Assembly: GCF_900101765.1 (NCBI RefSeq)
Contig: NZ_LT627735.1
Coordinates: 1,302,001-1,366,000, forward strand
From: Nonlabens sp. Hel1_33_55
GTDB lineage: Bacteria; Bacteroidota; Bacteroidia; Flavobacteriales; Flavobacteriaceae
Reading direction: 5' to 3'
Length of the DNA stretch: 64,000 nucleotides
The notes under the pieces are model-generated. The model searched no databases. It saw nothing but the letters and a program-made list of their open reading frames with translations, and was not told the DNA's origin. Positions 1 to 8,570 of this stretch are shown here, piece after piece (position 1 is the first letter of the stretch; every line of letters starts with the position of its first letter). Both the position numbers and the translations under genes were made by a program.

Positions 1-379
1 CTCAAACCGAATTTTTCTCGTTTGAAAGGGAATTTCTGTCCATCTCAACTTTTGAGAGTATAGATCTAGCGTTTTTCAAAGGTCTATATATTTTTCTTCC
101 TTATAATGGTTGACAATAAATAAAAGTCGAGGTTATGCCAATGGCCAGTTTTCTGAATGAATCACTTGTTGATTATTAGTAGGTAATAAATGATCAAGTT
201 GAACATGATTGTATGATACTTTACATATTATATATGGATCACAAACTGCTAATAATTAAAACCATGTATAAAACTACAGTGAGAGATAAGTTTAAAATAT
301 TCAAAATCAATCGCCTAATTTATAGATATTTAAACACCAATTCTAATATTTACAATAACCTAAAAGCAGAGTGAAATGA

Positions 380-395
380 ATTTGGTTGACCAGAT
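380..395. promoter_or_regulatory. Candidate GntR/FadR-type operator of the uronate operon
   Basis: ATTTGGTTGACCAGAT is a two-fold symmetric site with arms ATTTGGT and ACCAGAT (one mismatch). It resembles the TGGTnnACCA core bound by FadR-subfamily GntR regulators such as UxuR/ExuR, which control uronate genes in other bacteria. A related TGGTTGACAA lies at 107-116 and a weaker TGGTTGATTA at 9566-9575 over the kdgK start. The site covers the TTG (386-388) that would be the -33 element, so repression by occlusion is plausible. No regulator gene is in the window. Confidence 0.4.
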
Positions 396-418
396 GCCGA
401 TCTATTTTATGATATTTG
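386..418 (+). promoter_or_regulatory. Possible Bacteroidota-type promoter of the uronate operon
   Basis: TTG at 386-388, a 22-nt spacer and GATATTTG at 411-418 (7 of 8 to TAnnTTTG) end 37 nt before the first start codon. The match is imperfect; support comes mainly from position and overlap with the candidate operator. Confidence 0.3.
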
Positions 419-455
419 GAGAGCATTAATTGAATCATTCATTTTAAGAAATCCT

Positions 456-1283
456 ATGTCAAAAACGATTGTCCTTACTGGAGCTGGAGGCGTGCTTTGC
501 AGCACTTTAGCAATTGCACTTGCTAAACAGGGCCATAACATTGCAGTCCTAGATTTAAGAAAAGAAGCAGCAGATGCCATTGCTGATGAGATCAAGGCAA
601 CTGGCGGTAAAGCTTTGGGAGTTATGGGAAACGTTCTTGAAAAAGACACGTTGGAAAAAGCTAAAAAAGAGATCAATGACGCTTTTGGCAAGGTTGATAT
701 TCTAATTAATGGCGCTGGCGGTAATCACCCTATGGGTACCACTAGTAATCCATTTTTTCAAATGGAAGACCTCAAAAATACTACTGATGGATTCAAAACA
801 TTTTTTGACCTAGATCCCAAAGGGATTGAATTCACCTTCAATCTCAATTTTCTAGGAACCCTTATCCCTACTCAAGTTTTTGCACAAGACATGGTAGGCC
901 GCGATGGATGTAGCGTGCTAAATATTTCATCCATGAATGCGTTTACTCCGCTGACTAAAATACCTGCCTACAGCGGTGCCAAAGCTGCCGTTTCCAACTT
1001 TACTCAATGGCTAGCCGTCCACTTTTCTAAAGTGGGAATACGTGTCAATGCCATCGCACCAGGTTTTTTCCTGACAGACCAGAATCGGGCCCTTTTGACT
1101 AATAGCGATGGATCTGCGACACCACGTGGCGAGCAAATCATAGGTCAAACACCTATGGGTCGCTACGGCAAACCTGAAGATCTAATTAGTACCGTCGAGT
1201 GGCTTTGTGATGACGCAGCATCTTTTATCACGGGAATTGTGGTGCCTATCGATGGCGGATTTAGCGCTTATAGCGGCGTTTAA
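456..1283 (+). CDS. SDR-family D-mannonate (fructuronate) oxidoreductase
   Basis: A 275-residue short-chain dehydrogenase/reductase. The nucleotide-binding turn is TGAGGVLC (residues 8-15), the variant typical of the mannonate/fructuronate oxidoreductase branch, and the catalytic pair is Tyr172/Lys176 in YSGAK. The end GxVVPIDGGF is usual for SDRs. The family interconverts D-fructuronate and D-mannonate with NAD(P)H in the cytoplasm, the step before UxuA. The gene is first in a + strand run with uxuA, kduI, kduD and a TRAP transporter, which supports the substrate. It is unrelated to the longer classical E. coli UxuB, so I give no symbol. An uxaC isomerase is not seen in the window. Confidence 0.82.
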   Translation: MSKTIVLTGAGGVLCSTLAIALAKQGHNIAVLDLRKEAADAIADEIKATGGKALGVMGNVLEKDTLEKAKKEINDAFGKVDILINGAGGNHPMGTTSNPFFQMEDLKNTTDGFKTFFDLDPKGIEFTFNLNFLGTLIPTQVFAQDMVGRDGCSVLNISSMNAFTPLTKIPAYSGAKAAVSNFTQWLAVHFSKVGIRVNAIAPGFFLTDQNRALLTNSDGSATPRGEQIIGQTPMGRYGKPEDLISTVEWLCDDAASFITGIVVPIDGGFSAYSGV

Positions 1284-1317
1284 AATATTATGGGTAAAAA
1301 TTAGATTATAACTAGTT

Positions 1318-1333
1318 CGCTTTCGCGAAAGCG
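1318..1333. repeat. 16-bp palindrome, copy 1 (intergenic)
   Basis: Exact CGCTTTCGCGAAAGCG in the 66-bp gap between the SDR gene and uxuA, 16 nt before the uxuA start codon. Confidence 0.95.
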
Positions 1334-1349
1334 ATACAAAAAACAAACA

Positions 1350-2534
1350 ATGAATCTAGAACAAACATGGCGGTGGTACGGTCCAAAGGATCCAGTTTCC
1401 CTTGCCGATATTAAGCAAGCTGGTGCCACTGGCATTGTGAGTGCTTGCCATCAAATTCCAAATGGTGAAGAATGGTCTGTAGATGCGATCATGGAACGCA
1501 AAAAATTGATTGGAGATGCTGGATTGTCCTGGTCTGTAGTAGAAAGTGTGCCTATTCATGAGAATATTAAAACTAGATCAGGTGATTACAAAGTATATAT
1601 AGAACGTTACAAAAACACAATTACTAATCTTGGTAACTGTGGTATAGACATCGTTTGTTACAATTTCATGCCAGTACTGGATTGGACAAGAACCAACCTT
1701 GATTATGAGCTTCCTGATGGCTCTACTGCATTGCGCTTTGAAGCTGCTGCTTTTGCAGCTTTTGAACTTTTTTTATTAAAACGTCCAGGTGCCGAAAACA
1801 ACTATACCATAGCGCAACAGATAGAGGCTAAAGAGTATCTAGAAAAGTCAACTCCTGAACAGCAAGAAAAGTTGATTAATAACATTATTGCAGGCCTACC
1901 AGGTGCTGAGGAAGGTTACACATTGAAGGAATTTAATACCATACTTGCTACATATAACAACATTGGATCTAAGGAATTGAAGGCAAACCTATTTTATTTT
2001 CTATCAGAAATAATACCTGTTGCCGAGAAAGCTGGAGTTTTGATGTGTATCCATCCTGACGACCCACCATTCCCTATTTTAGGATTACCACGTGTGTTAA
2101 GTACAGAACAAGACATCGTTGATTTATACAACGCTGTGGACAGTCCTAATAATGGGTTGACATTTTGTACAGGATCTTTTGGAGTTCGAACAGACAACGA
2201 TCTTGCTGGTATGGTAGAACGTCTGGGCAGCCGTATTCACTTCATACATTTAAGAGCCATTAAACGAGATGATCAAGGGAATTTTCATGAAGCTAACCAC
2301 CTAGATGGCGACGTTGATATGTTCGCCGTGATGAAGGCCCTTGTGTTAGAACAATTAAAACGTGAGAAATCAGGTAGAAAAGATTTAAGAATGCCATTTA
2401 GACCTGATCATGGTCATAAGATGCTTGATGACCTAAAGAAAAAGACCAATCCTGGTTATTCTGGAATAGGTAGATTGCGTGGTCTGGCGGAATTACGTGG
2501 TCTAGAACTAGGAATAAGAAGATACATTTCGTAA
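1350..2534 (+). CDS. uxuA: Mannonate dehydratase
   Basis: This 394-residue protein dehydrates D-mannonate to 2-keto-3-deoxy-D-gluconate (EC 4.2.1.8) in the glucuronate branch. Family signatures are the N-terminal WRWYGPKDPVSL, the metal-site segment CIHPDDPPFP in the middle and RPDHGHKM near the C terminus; the fold is a xylose-isomerase-like TIM barrel. The length matches the family (about 390-400). The ATG at 1350 gives the normal N terminus. It lies 66 bp after the mannonate oxidoreductase, and its product KDG is the substrate of KdgK encoded at 8571-9566. Confidence 0.95.
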   Translation: MNLEQTWRWYGPKDPVSLADIKQAGATGIVSACHQIPNGEEWSVDAIMERKKLIGDAGLSWSVVESVPIHENIKTRSGDYKVYIERYKNTITNLGNCGIDIVCYNFMPVLDWTRTNLDYELPDGSTALRFEAAAFAAFELFLLKRPGAENNYTIAQQIEAKEYLEKSTPEQQEKLINNIIAGLPGAEEGYTLKEFNTILATYNNIGSKELKANLFYFLSEIIPVAEKAGVLMCIHPDDPPFPILGLPRVLSTEQDIVDLYNAVDSPNNGLTFCTGSFGVRTDNDLAGMVERLGSRIHFIHLRAIKRDDQGNFHEANHLDGDVDMFAVMKALVLEQLKREKSGRKDLRMPFRPDHGHKMLDDLKKKTNPGYSGIGRLRGLAELRGLELGIRRYIS

Positions 2535-2614
2535 TATTAGGCAATCGATTACATTAATAATATTAAACATCATTTTACTGCCTGCAAGCAGTCCGATAAA
2601 CAGAATTGAAATCA

Positions 2615-3457
2615 ATGTCAACAAAATTTGAAACGCGTTATGCGTCAAGTCCTTACACCGTTAAAAAACTAGACACTCAAGAACTGAGAGAAGAATTCTT
2701 GATTGAAAAACCACTAAAAAATGGTGAGATTAACCTCACCTACACGCACTACGATAGATACATCGCTGGTGGTGCTGTTCCAACTTCAAATCCGCTTAAA
2801 TTAGAAACTATAGATCCGCTTAAAGCTGAGTACTTTTTAGAGCGTCGTGAAATGGGAATTATCAATGTTGGATCTACAGGAACCATTGAAGTAGACGGTA
2901 AGAAATATGAGATGAATCATAAAGATGCTCTTTATATAGGGCAAGGTGCTAAAGATGTTGTTTTTCACAGTGCAAATGCAAATGAACCAGCTAAGTTTTA
3001 TATCAACTCAGCTCCCGCACATAAATCTTTTCCTACTAAAAAAGTAAGTCTAGCAGAAGCAAACAAAATTGAACTAGGTAGCTTAGAAACGGCTAACCAT
3101 AGAACAGTAAGCCAGATGATTATAGGCGGTATTGTAGATACCTGTCAGTTACAAATGGGAATGACAGAGCTTAAAACAGGTAGTGTCTGGAATACCATGC
3201 CGGCTCACGTCCATGACCGCAGGATGGAAGTCTATTTTTACCTTGACGTACCAGATGAGCAATCCGTTTGTCATTTTATGGGACAACCTCAAGAAACGAG
3301 ACACATCTGGATGCAAAATCACCAGGCGGTAATATCGCCACCATGGTCCATCCACTCAGGATCTGGAACATCTAACTATACTTTCATTTGGGGAATGGCA
3401 GGAGAAAATTTGGATTATGGAGATATGGACGTAGCAAAAATCAAAGAACTTAGATAA
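2615..3457 (+). CDS. kduI: 5-keto-4-deoxyuronate isomerase
   Basis: KduI (280 residues) isomerises 5-keto-4-deoxyuronate (4-deoxy-L-threo-5-hexosulose uronate), made when unsaturated uronates from pectin or related polymers open, to 2,5-diketo-3-deoxygluconate. The zinc-site block HVHDRRMEVYF has His198, His200 and Glu205; FLERREMG, MGQPQETRH and SIHSG are also family hallmarks. An upstream in-frame TTG at 2606 could add three residues, but ATG 2615 gives the usual length (E. coli 278). The next gene kduD starts 1 nt after its stop, so the two are translated from one message and act in consecutive steps. Confidence 0.95.
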   Translation: MSTKFETRYASSPYTVKKLDTQELREEFLIEKPLKNGEINLTYTHYDRYIAGGAVPTSNPLKLETIDPLKAEYFLERREMGIINVGSTGTIEVDGKKYEMNHKDALYIGQGAKDVVFHSANANEPAKFYINSAPAHKSFPTKKVSLAEANKIELGSLETANHRTVSQMIIGGIVDTCQLQMGMTELKTGSVWNTMPAHVHDRRMEVYFYLDVPDEQSVCHFMGQPQETRHIWMQNHQAVISPPWSIHSGSGTSNYTFIWGMAGENLDYGDMDVAKIKELR

Positions 3458-3458
3458 T

Positions 3459-4253
3459 ATGTCAGCATCACTATTTGAAGTTACAGGTAAAGTAGCATTA
3501 GTTACAGGTAGTACCCATGGTTTAGGAATGTCTATGGCAATGGGTTTAGGAAAAGCAGGAGCCACCATTGTGGTGAATGGAAACTCCAGTCAGGACAAAA
3601 TTGATAACGCACTAGAAGAATATCGCGCTGCAGGTATTAAGGCAGTTGGGTATAAGTTTGATGTATCTGATGAAGATGCTGTGAAAGAAGCTGTTTCTAA
3701 CATTGAGACGGAAGTTGGTCCCATTGATATCTTAATCAATAATGCCGGTATTATTAAAAGAACACCGCTAGTTGATATGGAAGTTGCAGATTTCAAGCAA
3801 GTAATTGATATTGATTTAGTGAGTCCGTTTTTAGTCTCTAAACATGTAGTTAGTGGTATGATTGAGCGCAAATCTGGAAAGATTATTAACATCTGCTCCA
3901 TGATGAGTGCTTTGGGAAGAAACACTGTAGGAGCCTATGCGGCTGCAAAAGGTGGACTGGTCATGCTAACTAAGAATATGGCGACAGAATGGGCAAAGCA
4001 TAATGTTCAAGTCAATGGAATAGGTCCTGGTTATTTTGCCACAACACAAACGGCTCCCATACGCGTGGATGGTCATCCTTTCAATGAATTTATTGTCAAT
4101 AGAACACCTGCTGCAAAATGGGGTGATCCAGACGATCTAGCCGGTGCAGCTATCTTTCTATCTTCTAAAGCGAGTGACTTTGTCAATGGCCATATTTTAT
4201 ATGTCGATGGCGGTATTCTTGCCACGATTGGAAAACCTTCAAACGAGGATTAA
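3459..4253 (+). CDS. kduD: 2-deoxy-D-gluconate 3-dehydrogenase (KduD-type SDR)
   Basis: A 264-residue SDR with the cofactor motif TGSTHGLG (residues 16-23), NNAG, and the catalytic Tyr160/Lys164 in YAAAK. KduD reduces 2,5-diketo-3-deoxygluconate to 2-keto-3-deoxygluconate, the step after KduI. The sequence also resembles gluconate 5-dehydrogenases, so the assignment rests on the immediate kduI neighbour (1-nt gap). The stop overlaps the next start by one base (taATG), an operon sign. Confidence 0.88.
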   Translation: MSASLFEVTGKVALVTGSTHGLGMSMAMGLGKAGATIVVNGNSSQDKIDNALEEYRAAGIKAVGYKFDVSDEDAVKEAVSNIETEVGPIDILINNAGIIKRTPLVDMEVADFKQVIDIDLVSPFLVSKHVVSGMIERKSGKIINICSMMSALGRNTVGAYAAAKGGLVMLTKNMATEWAKHNVQVNGIGPGYFATTQTAPIRVDGHPFNEFIVNRTPAAKWGDPDDLAGAAIFLSSKASDFVNGHILYVDGGILATIGKPSNED

Positions 4254-4822
4254 TGTTAACAAACGGGATTTTTTTAGCCCTTTGCGCTCTTCTTTCGATG
4301 AGTTGTAAGGATAATAAATTGGAGGGAAATTCCATTTTGCCTACCAACTCAATCGATGTAGCAAGAACAGATACCGTTGTTGGTTCTTTATCTACTGCTG
4401 AAAAAGTTCTTCATAAGCTTTCTTTAGATTCTATACCAGGCTGGAATAGCTATGATAATGATGTTGTTCCTATCCAAACGGATGATTTGAATAGTGATAA
4501 TAATTGGGACGAAATGGCTTCTGTAATTGATATTACGGCAAATGAAGAGAAAAATGTTTTTTTTTACGCTTTCGCGAAAGCGGAACTTCCATCATTCCCT
4601 AAAACAAGAAATGTCCATTTTAGCTTAGGAAAGTTTCAAACCGTTACCCATAATAAGTTAGCAAGCAGTGAATTTTCGAATAAGGAAGACGCTACAAATC
4701 AGCCTTGTTATATTATAAGCACTTGGGAGCATAGCGATGAAAAAAATCAAATAACTGAGGTCTTTTCAAAAGCCGTCTATGATACTGGCGCCTCGATTTC
4801 AAACCTTATTAGTGTTGCATAA
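4253..4822 (+). CDS. Short lipoprotein, possibly a DUF4861 N-terminal relative
   Basis: This 189-residue protein begins with a hydrophobic signal and a lipobox LSMSC (Cys18), so it should be an envelope lipoprotein. Residues about 35-100 (DVARTDTVVGSL, DDLNSDNNWDEMASVID) resemble the N-terminal part of DUF4861 proteins, which often sit in flavobacterial polysaccharide loci and are about twice as long. The 16-bp palindrome then encodes YAFAKAE, and what follows is not recognisable. It may be a shortened or diverged family member. It overlaps kduD by one base and precedes dctP, so a role with uronate uptake is likely but unproven. Confidence 0.55.
   Translation: MLTNGIFLALCALLSMSCKDNKLEGNSILPTNSIDVARTDTVVGSLSTAEKVLHKLSLDSIPGWNSYDNDVVPIQTDDLNSDNNWDEMASVIDITANEEKNVFFYAFAKAELPSFPKTRNVHFSLGKFQTVTHNKLASSEFSNKEDATNQPCYIISTWEHSDEKNQITEVFSKAVYDTGASISNLISVA
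4567..4582. repeat. 16-bp palindrome, copy 2 (inside lipoprotein gene)
   Basis: Exact CGCTTTCGCGAAAGCG, read in frame as AFAKA. Confidence 0.95.
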
Positions 4823-4839
4823 ATAAAAATATATTACTA

Positions 4840-5814
4840 ATGAAAATCCAATATTTATTATTGCTTATTCCTATACTACTTTTAAGTAGCTGTGGCGGCG
4901 GCGAGGAAGAAGTTACCGTATTGAGACTAGCGCATAGTCTGGATACAGAGCATCCTGTTCATAAGGGTATGGTCGTTCTGGGAGAAAGCCTCGAGCGAAA
5001 ATCTGGCGGGAAAATGAAGGTGCAACTGTATCCCAATGGACAACTGGGCGGCGAACGCGAGAGCATCGAATTATTACAAATAGGCAGCCTTGATATAACT
5101 AAGGTTAGTGCTGGTATTTTAGAGAACTTTATCCCTGAATATAAAGTCTTTAGTATTCCATATCTATTTAGAGACAAACAACACAGCCACGATATTTATG
5201 ATGGGAAAGTAGGTAGGCAGATTCTTGACCAAGGAGAAAAATTTAACTTACACGGTTTGACTTTTTATGACGCCGGAAGCCGTAGTTTTTATACCAAGAC
5301 AGATCCTATAAACTCCCCAAAAGATCTTCAGGACATGAAGATTAGAGTCATGAAAAGTAATATGGCAATAGAAATGATTCATGATCTGGGCGGTGCTCCA
5401 ACACCTATTTCTTTTGGTGAATTATACACGGCATTGCAACAAGGGGTTGTCGATGGTGCTGAAAATAATATTCCAAGTTTTTATACATCAAAGCATTTTG
5501 AAGTCTGTAAGTTTTTGAGCATTGACGAGCACACCTCGTTACCAGACGTTTTAGTAATAGGAACTCAAACCTTGGCAAGGTTGAGCGATCAAGAAAAGCA
5601 ATGGCTACAAGAAGCTGTGTTAGAATCCAAAAACGCGCAGCGCGAACTTTGGGACATTTCTGAAAAAGAGTCCCTTGAAAAAGTCATCGAGAGTGGTGTA
5701 AAAGTCAACTACCCAGAAAAACAGTCCTTTAGACAAGCTACTAAGGAAATGCTTGAAATTTTTAATGAGAATCCAAATATGAAAAAATTGGTTCAATCTA
5801 TTCAAGAAAATTAA
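4840..5814 (+). CDS. dctP: TRAP transporter solute-binding lipoprotein
   Basis: A 324-residue DctP-family substrate-binding protein. It starts with a lipoprotein signal (LLSSC, Cys18), so it is anchored in the periplasm rather than free. The family ligand region is KIRVM (the arginine clamps the substrate carboxylate) followed by SFGELYTALQQGVVDGAENN. TRAP binding proteins commonly take uronates and other sugar acids. With the surrounding uronate enzymes, a uronate or oligouronate ligand is the best inference. It is followed after 1 nt by dctQ. Confidence 0.9.
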   Translation: MKIQYLLLLIPILLLSSCGGGEEEVTVLRLAHSLDTEHPVHKGMVVLGESLERKSGGKMKVQLYPNGQLGGERESIELLQIGSLDITKVSAGILENFIPEYKVFSIPYLFRDKQHSHDIYDGKVGRQILDQGEKFNLHGLTFYDAGSRSFYTKTDPINSPKDLQDMKIRVMKSNMAIEMIHDLGGAPTPISFGELYTALQQGVVDGAENNIPSFYTSKHFEVCKFLSIDEHTSLPDVLVIGTQTLARLSDQEKQWLQEAVLESKNAQRELWDISEKESLEKVIESGVKVNYPEKQSFRQATKEMLEIFNENPNMKKLVQSIQEN

Positions 5815-5815
5815 T

Positions 5816-6289
5816 ATGAGAAAAGTAGTAGTCAATATAGTAGGCAAAGTGTGCCTTACCGTGCTTATCATCATGCTATGCGCTGTGATCTGGCAGGTAT
5901 TTTCTCGCTTCATACTACAGTCACCCAGCACAGCCACAGATGAGATTTCTAGTTTTGCATTAATCTGGGTAGGTTTGTTAGGTGCAGCTTATGCAACAGG
6001 AGAACATTTACATCTAGCCATCGATCTATTACCTGAAAAAATGGTAAATAAGAATATCGCTTTCTTTGATGGGTTTGTGTATTTAAGCGTGTTTGTTTTT
6101 TCTCTATGTGTGATGATTATAGGTGGCGCTAGATTGTGCCAGCTAACTTTTCAATTTGAGCAAACTTCAGCGTCTTTAGGATTACCCTTAGGTTTTATCT
6201 ATTTGATAGTGCCTATTTCAGGTGTGTTGATCTGCTATTTTAGTCTTGATTCCTTCTTTGTCAAAATCAAATCCCAAAAAGCTTCTTGA
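5816..6289 (+). CDS. dctQ: TRAP transporter small permease
   Basis: This 157-residue membrane protein has four hydrophobic segments (about residues 8-28, 45-62, 83-105 and 123-145). SRFILQSPSTATDEISSFAL carries the typical DctQ arginine/glutamate helix. It should pair with DctM in the inner membrane as the small TRAP subunit. It lies between dctP (1-nt gap) and dctM (1-nt gap). Confidence 0.9.
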   Translation: MRKVVVNIVGKVCLTVLIIMLCAVIWQVFSRFILQSPSTATDEISSFALIWVGLLGAAYATGEHLHLAIDLLPEKMVNKNIAFFDGFVYLSVFVFSLCVMIIGGARLCQLTFQFEQTSASLGLPLGFIYLIVPISGVLICYFSLDSFFVKIKSQKAS

Positions 6290-6290
6290 T

Positions 6291-7592
6291 ATGAATTATA
6301 TAGAAATACTCATTCTCGTTCTTAGCTTTTTGATCTTCCTATCTTTTCGTGTGCCTATTGCATACGCTATAGGTCTGGCAGCTTTTGCAACTCTTATTTA
6401 CTCCATGCCATTTCTACCGTCAGTTACAACTCTGGCGCAGCGTATGGCTACATCACTTGATAGTTTTACGTTGAGTGCAATCCCGTTTTTTATCCTTGCA
6501 GGACAAATTATGAATCGTGGAGGTATCGCGGTGCGTCTTATCAATTTTGCCAAAGCGATTGTAGGACCACTTCCTGGTGGTCTAGCTTTTGTAAACATTA
6601 TCTCCTGTATGTTGTTTGGAGCGATTTCAGGTAGTGCGGTGGCTGCAGCTAGTGCGATAGGTGGATTCATGAATCCTATGATGGAAAAAGATGGTTATAG
6701 CAAACCATTTTCTGCAGCGGTAAACATAACTAGTGCTACAACAGGTTTGATCATTCCGCCTAGTAATGTGTTGATCGTTTACTCGCTGGCAAGTGGTGGT
6801 GTTTCTATCGCTGCTTTATTTATTGCGGGTTACGTCCCTGGAATTTTATTAGGTCTTGCACTAATGGTTGTTGCAGCTATCTACTCCATAATCAAAAAAT
6901 ACCCTACCGATAAACTAGTCAGTTTCAAAACATTTTTGAAACGCTTTTTTGATGCTTTGCCTAGCCTTATGCTACTTGTAGTAGTAATAGGAGGAATAGT
7001 TGGCGGAATCTTTACGGCAACTGAAGCCAGTGCCGTCGCCGTCATGTATACGGTTGCTCTTGGCTTTATTTACAAAGAAATAAAGATAAAGGACCTTGCT
7101 CCTATTCTTCTAGAAACCATCAAAACCAGCGCTATTGTACTATTGTTGATTGCAACATCCATAGCTATGAGCTGGGTAATGTCTTACGAAAACATACCAC
7201 AAGAGATAAGCGCAACTTTATTGGGAATAAGTGAGAATCCAGTTGTGATACTAATAATTATCAATTTGATATTGTTGTTTGTTGGAATTTTTATGGACAT
7301 GACTCCAGCGGTTTTGATCTTCACTCCTATTTTCTTACCTATTGTAACCGCAATGGGCATGGATCCAGTACATTTTGGAATTATAATGATCCTGAATCTA
7401 TGTATCGGTCTATGTACGCCGCCAGTAGGCTCTGTGTTGTTCGTAGGCTGTAGTGTTGCAGATCTAAAAATCCAGAAAGTGATTAAACCCATGCTGCCGC
7501 TATTTCTCGCAATGATTGCGGTTTTAGTGATGATCACATATTTTGAAGATCTTACCTTATGGCTACCACGAGTATTTGACTTAATCGACTAG
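6291..7592 (+). CDS. dctM: TRAP transporter large permease
   Basis: A 433-residue, highly hydrophobic protein with about a dozen membrane helices. It has DctM signatures GGIAVRLINFA, GAISGSAVAAASAIG, TGLIIPPSNVLIVY and CIGLCTPPVGSVLFVG. It is the ion-coupled translocation subunit that takes substrate from DctP. A TTG at 6246 would extend it upstream inside dctQ; I chose ATG 6291, which directly follows the dctQ stop and gives the family N terminus MNYIEILIL. It is the last gene of the + strand uronate run, ahead of a strong terminator. Confidence 0.94.
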   Translation: MNYIEILILVLSFLIFLSFRVPIAYAIGLAAFATLIYSMPFLPSVTTLAQRMATSLDSFTLSAIPFFILAGQIMNRGGIAVRLINFAKAIVGPLPGGLAFVNIISCMLFGAISGSAVAAASAIGGFMNPMMEKDGYSKPFSAAVNITSATTGLIIPPSNVLIVYSLASGGVSIAALFIAGYVPGILLGLALMVVAAIYSIIKKYPTDKLVSFKTFLKRFFDALPSLMLLVVVIGGIVGGIFTATEASAVAVMYTVALGFIYKEIKIKDLAPILLETIKTSAIVLLLIATSIAMSWVMSYENIPQEISATLLGISENPVVILIIINLILLFVGIFMDMTPAVLIFTPIFLPIVTAMGMDPVHFGIIMILNLCIGLCTPPVGSVLFVGCSVADLKIQKVIKPMLPLFLAMIAVLVMITYFEDLTLWLPRVFDLID

Positions 7593-7910
7593 GCTCCAAA
7601 TATTAACCAATTGAAAAGTCCTGTGATTTAAAACACAGGACTTTTTTATTTAGATCATATAAGCAAGAAAGCTTCTTTACTTTTAATCATTGTAATTTCA
7701 ATAAACTTGCTATCATCCTTGTCTAAATCCGCAGAAGAAAGCTTTGTTTAGTTGAAGTTCTATAGACGGTTGCGTATTAAGAATATTTTGGTCAAAAAAT
7801 CTTATTCACCTAATAAACACTGCCTGTCTATAATTACCAAATATTACGTTAGTGAACTTTTAAGTAGGTCGATGAATGATTCTCAAATAGCCTAATTGTT
7901 TATCTAAACG
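7593..7910. other. Gene-free gap between dctM and eda
   Basis: These 318 bp between convergent genes contain the terminator at 7614-7647 and otherwise no supported gene. AAGAAAGCTT-like words occur twice (about 7664-7673 and 7736-7745), too short to interpret. Confidence 0.5.
7614..7647 (+). terminator. Rho-independent terminator after dctM
   Basis: A 12-bp perfect stem (7614-7625 with 7634-7645) and an 8-nt loop, with an A-run on one side and a T-run on the other. It can therefore stop transcription from both directions, though the nearest gene end is dctM. Confidence 0.88.
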
Positions 7911-8567
7911 CTACTTCTTAATAAGATTGGCATTTTTGATTGCCTCAGCTATATCGTTCGACAATCCTTTATAGTCTTTATTACTAATCTTGTTTTTTTC
8001 AAATAACTGGCTTCCCATGCCCACACAATTGACGCCTGCGTCAAACCATTCCCTGAGTCCATCGGTTGATGGTTCGATTCCACCAGTAGGCATGATGGCA
8101 AGTTCAGATAATACTGATGTTATCGCTTTCGCGAAAGCGGAACCTATCACATTTGCAGGAAAAATCTTGATCATTTTACAATCCAATTGAGTAGCGTTGA
8201 AAGCCTCCTTAATGGTTGCGATCCCAGGAATATAAGCAACTTGTTGATCTCTACAATAAGTAGCAACATCTTCTACCAAGCATGGCGATACTACGAAAGC
8301 AGCACCTAGATCGATAAATTTCTTTGCAGTATCCAAATCATAAATGGTTCCTATTCCTATTTCTAGATCAGGCCATTTATCTTTTTGTTCAATAAGCGCC
8401 TTGAATATTTCAGCCGCATTTGATCCGCGATTTACAAACTCAAAGGTTCTAACACCACCATCATAGGATGCATTAACTACATCTATAGATGTTTGTAAGT
8501 CTTTGTGATAAAAAACTGGTACGATCTTATGCTGATCAGTTCTGGAAATAAAGGATTCAATATTCAT
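7911..8567 (-). CDS. eda: KDPG/KHG aldolase
   Basis: A 218-residue class I aldolase that splits 2-keto-3-deoxy-6-phosphogluconate to pyruvate and glyceraldehyde 3-phosphate, the last step of uronate breakdown and of the Entner-Doudoroff route. The Schiff-base lysine is Lys134 in KIFPA and the general acid/base is Glu43 in TFEFVNRG; GIGT and MPTGGIEP are further family motifs. The palindrome is read as AFAKA (residues 144-148), exactly where other Eda proteins have a similar AYLKA-like stretch, so it causes no insertion. It is 3 nt downstream of kdgK, hence co-transcribed. Confidence 0.95.
   Translation of the reverse strand: MNIESFISRTDQHKIVPVFYHKDLQTSIDVVNASYDGGVRTFEFVNRGSNAAEIFKALIEQKDKWPDLEIGIGTIYDLDTAKKFIDLGAAFVVSPCLVEDVATYCRDQQVAYIPGIATIKEAFNATQLDCKMIKIFPANVIGSAFAKAITSVLSELAIMPTGGIEPSTDGLREWFDAGVNCVGMGSQLFEKNKISNKDYKGLSNDIAEAIKNANLIKK
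8124..8139. repeat. 16-bp palindrome, copy 3 (inside eda)
   Basis: Exact CGCTTTCGCGAAAGCG, read on the - strand as AFAKA just after the active-site lysine segment. Confidence 0.95.
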
Positions 8568-8570
8568 ATG

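Larger units (their letters stand above)
1..455. other. Gene-free leader region upstream of the uronate operon
   Basis: No convincing reading frame is seen on either strand; the stretch is AT-rich. It holds two copies of TGGTTGAC (107-114 and 383-390), the second inside a near-palindrome, and a weak -7 promoter box close to the first gene. I read it as a long control region for the operon starting at 456. The left window edge may cut a gene further upstream. Confidence 0.6.

Noticed and set aside
7757..7832. TATAGAC and GTCTATA pair in the dctM-eda gap
   Set aside because: Seven-base arms 60 bp apart in AT-rich DNA are expected by chance.
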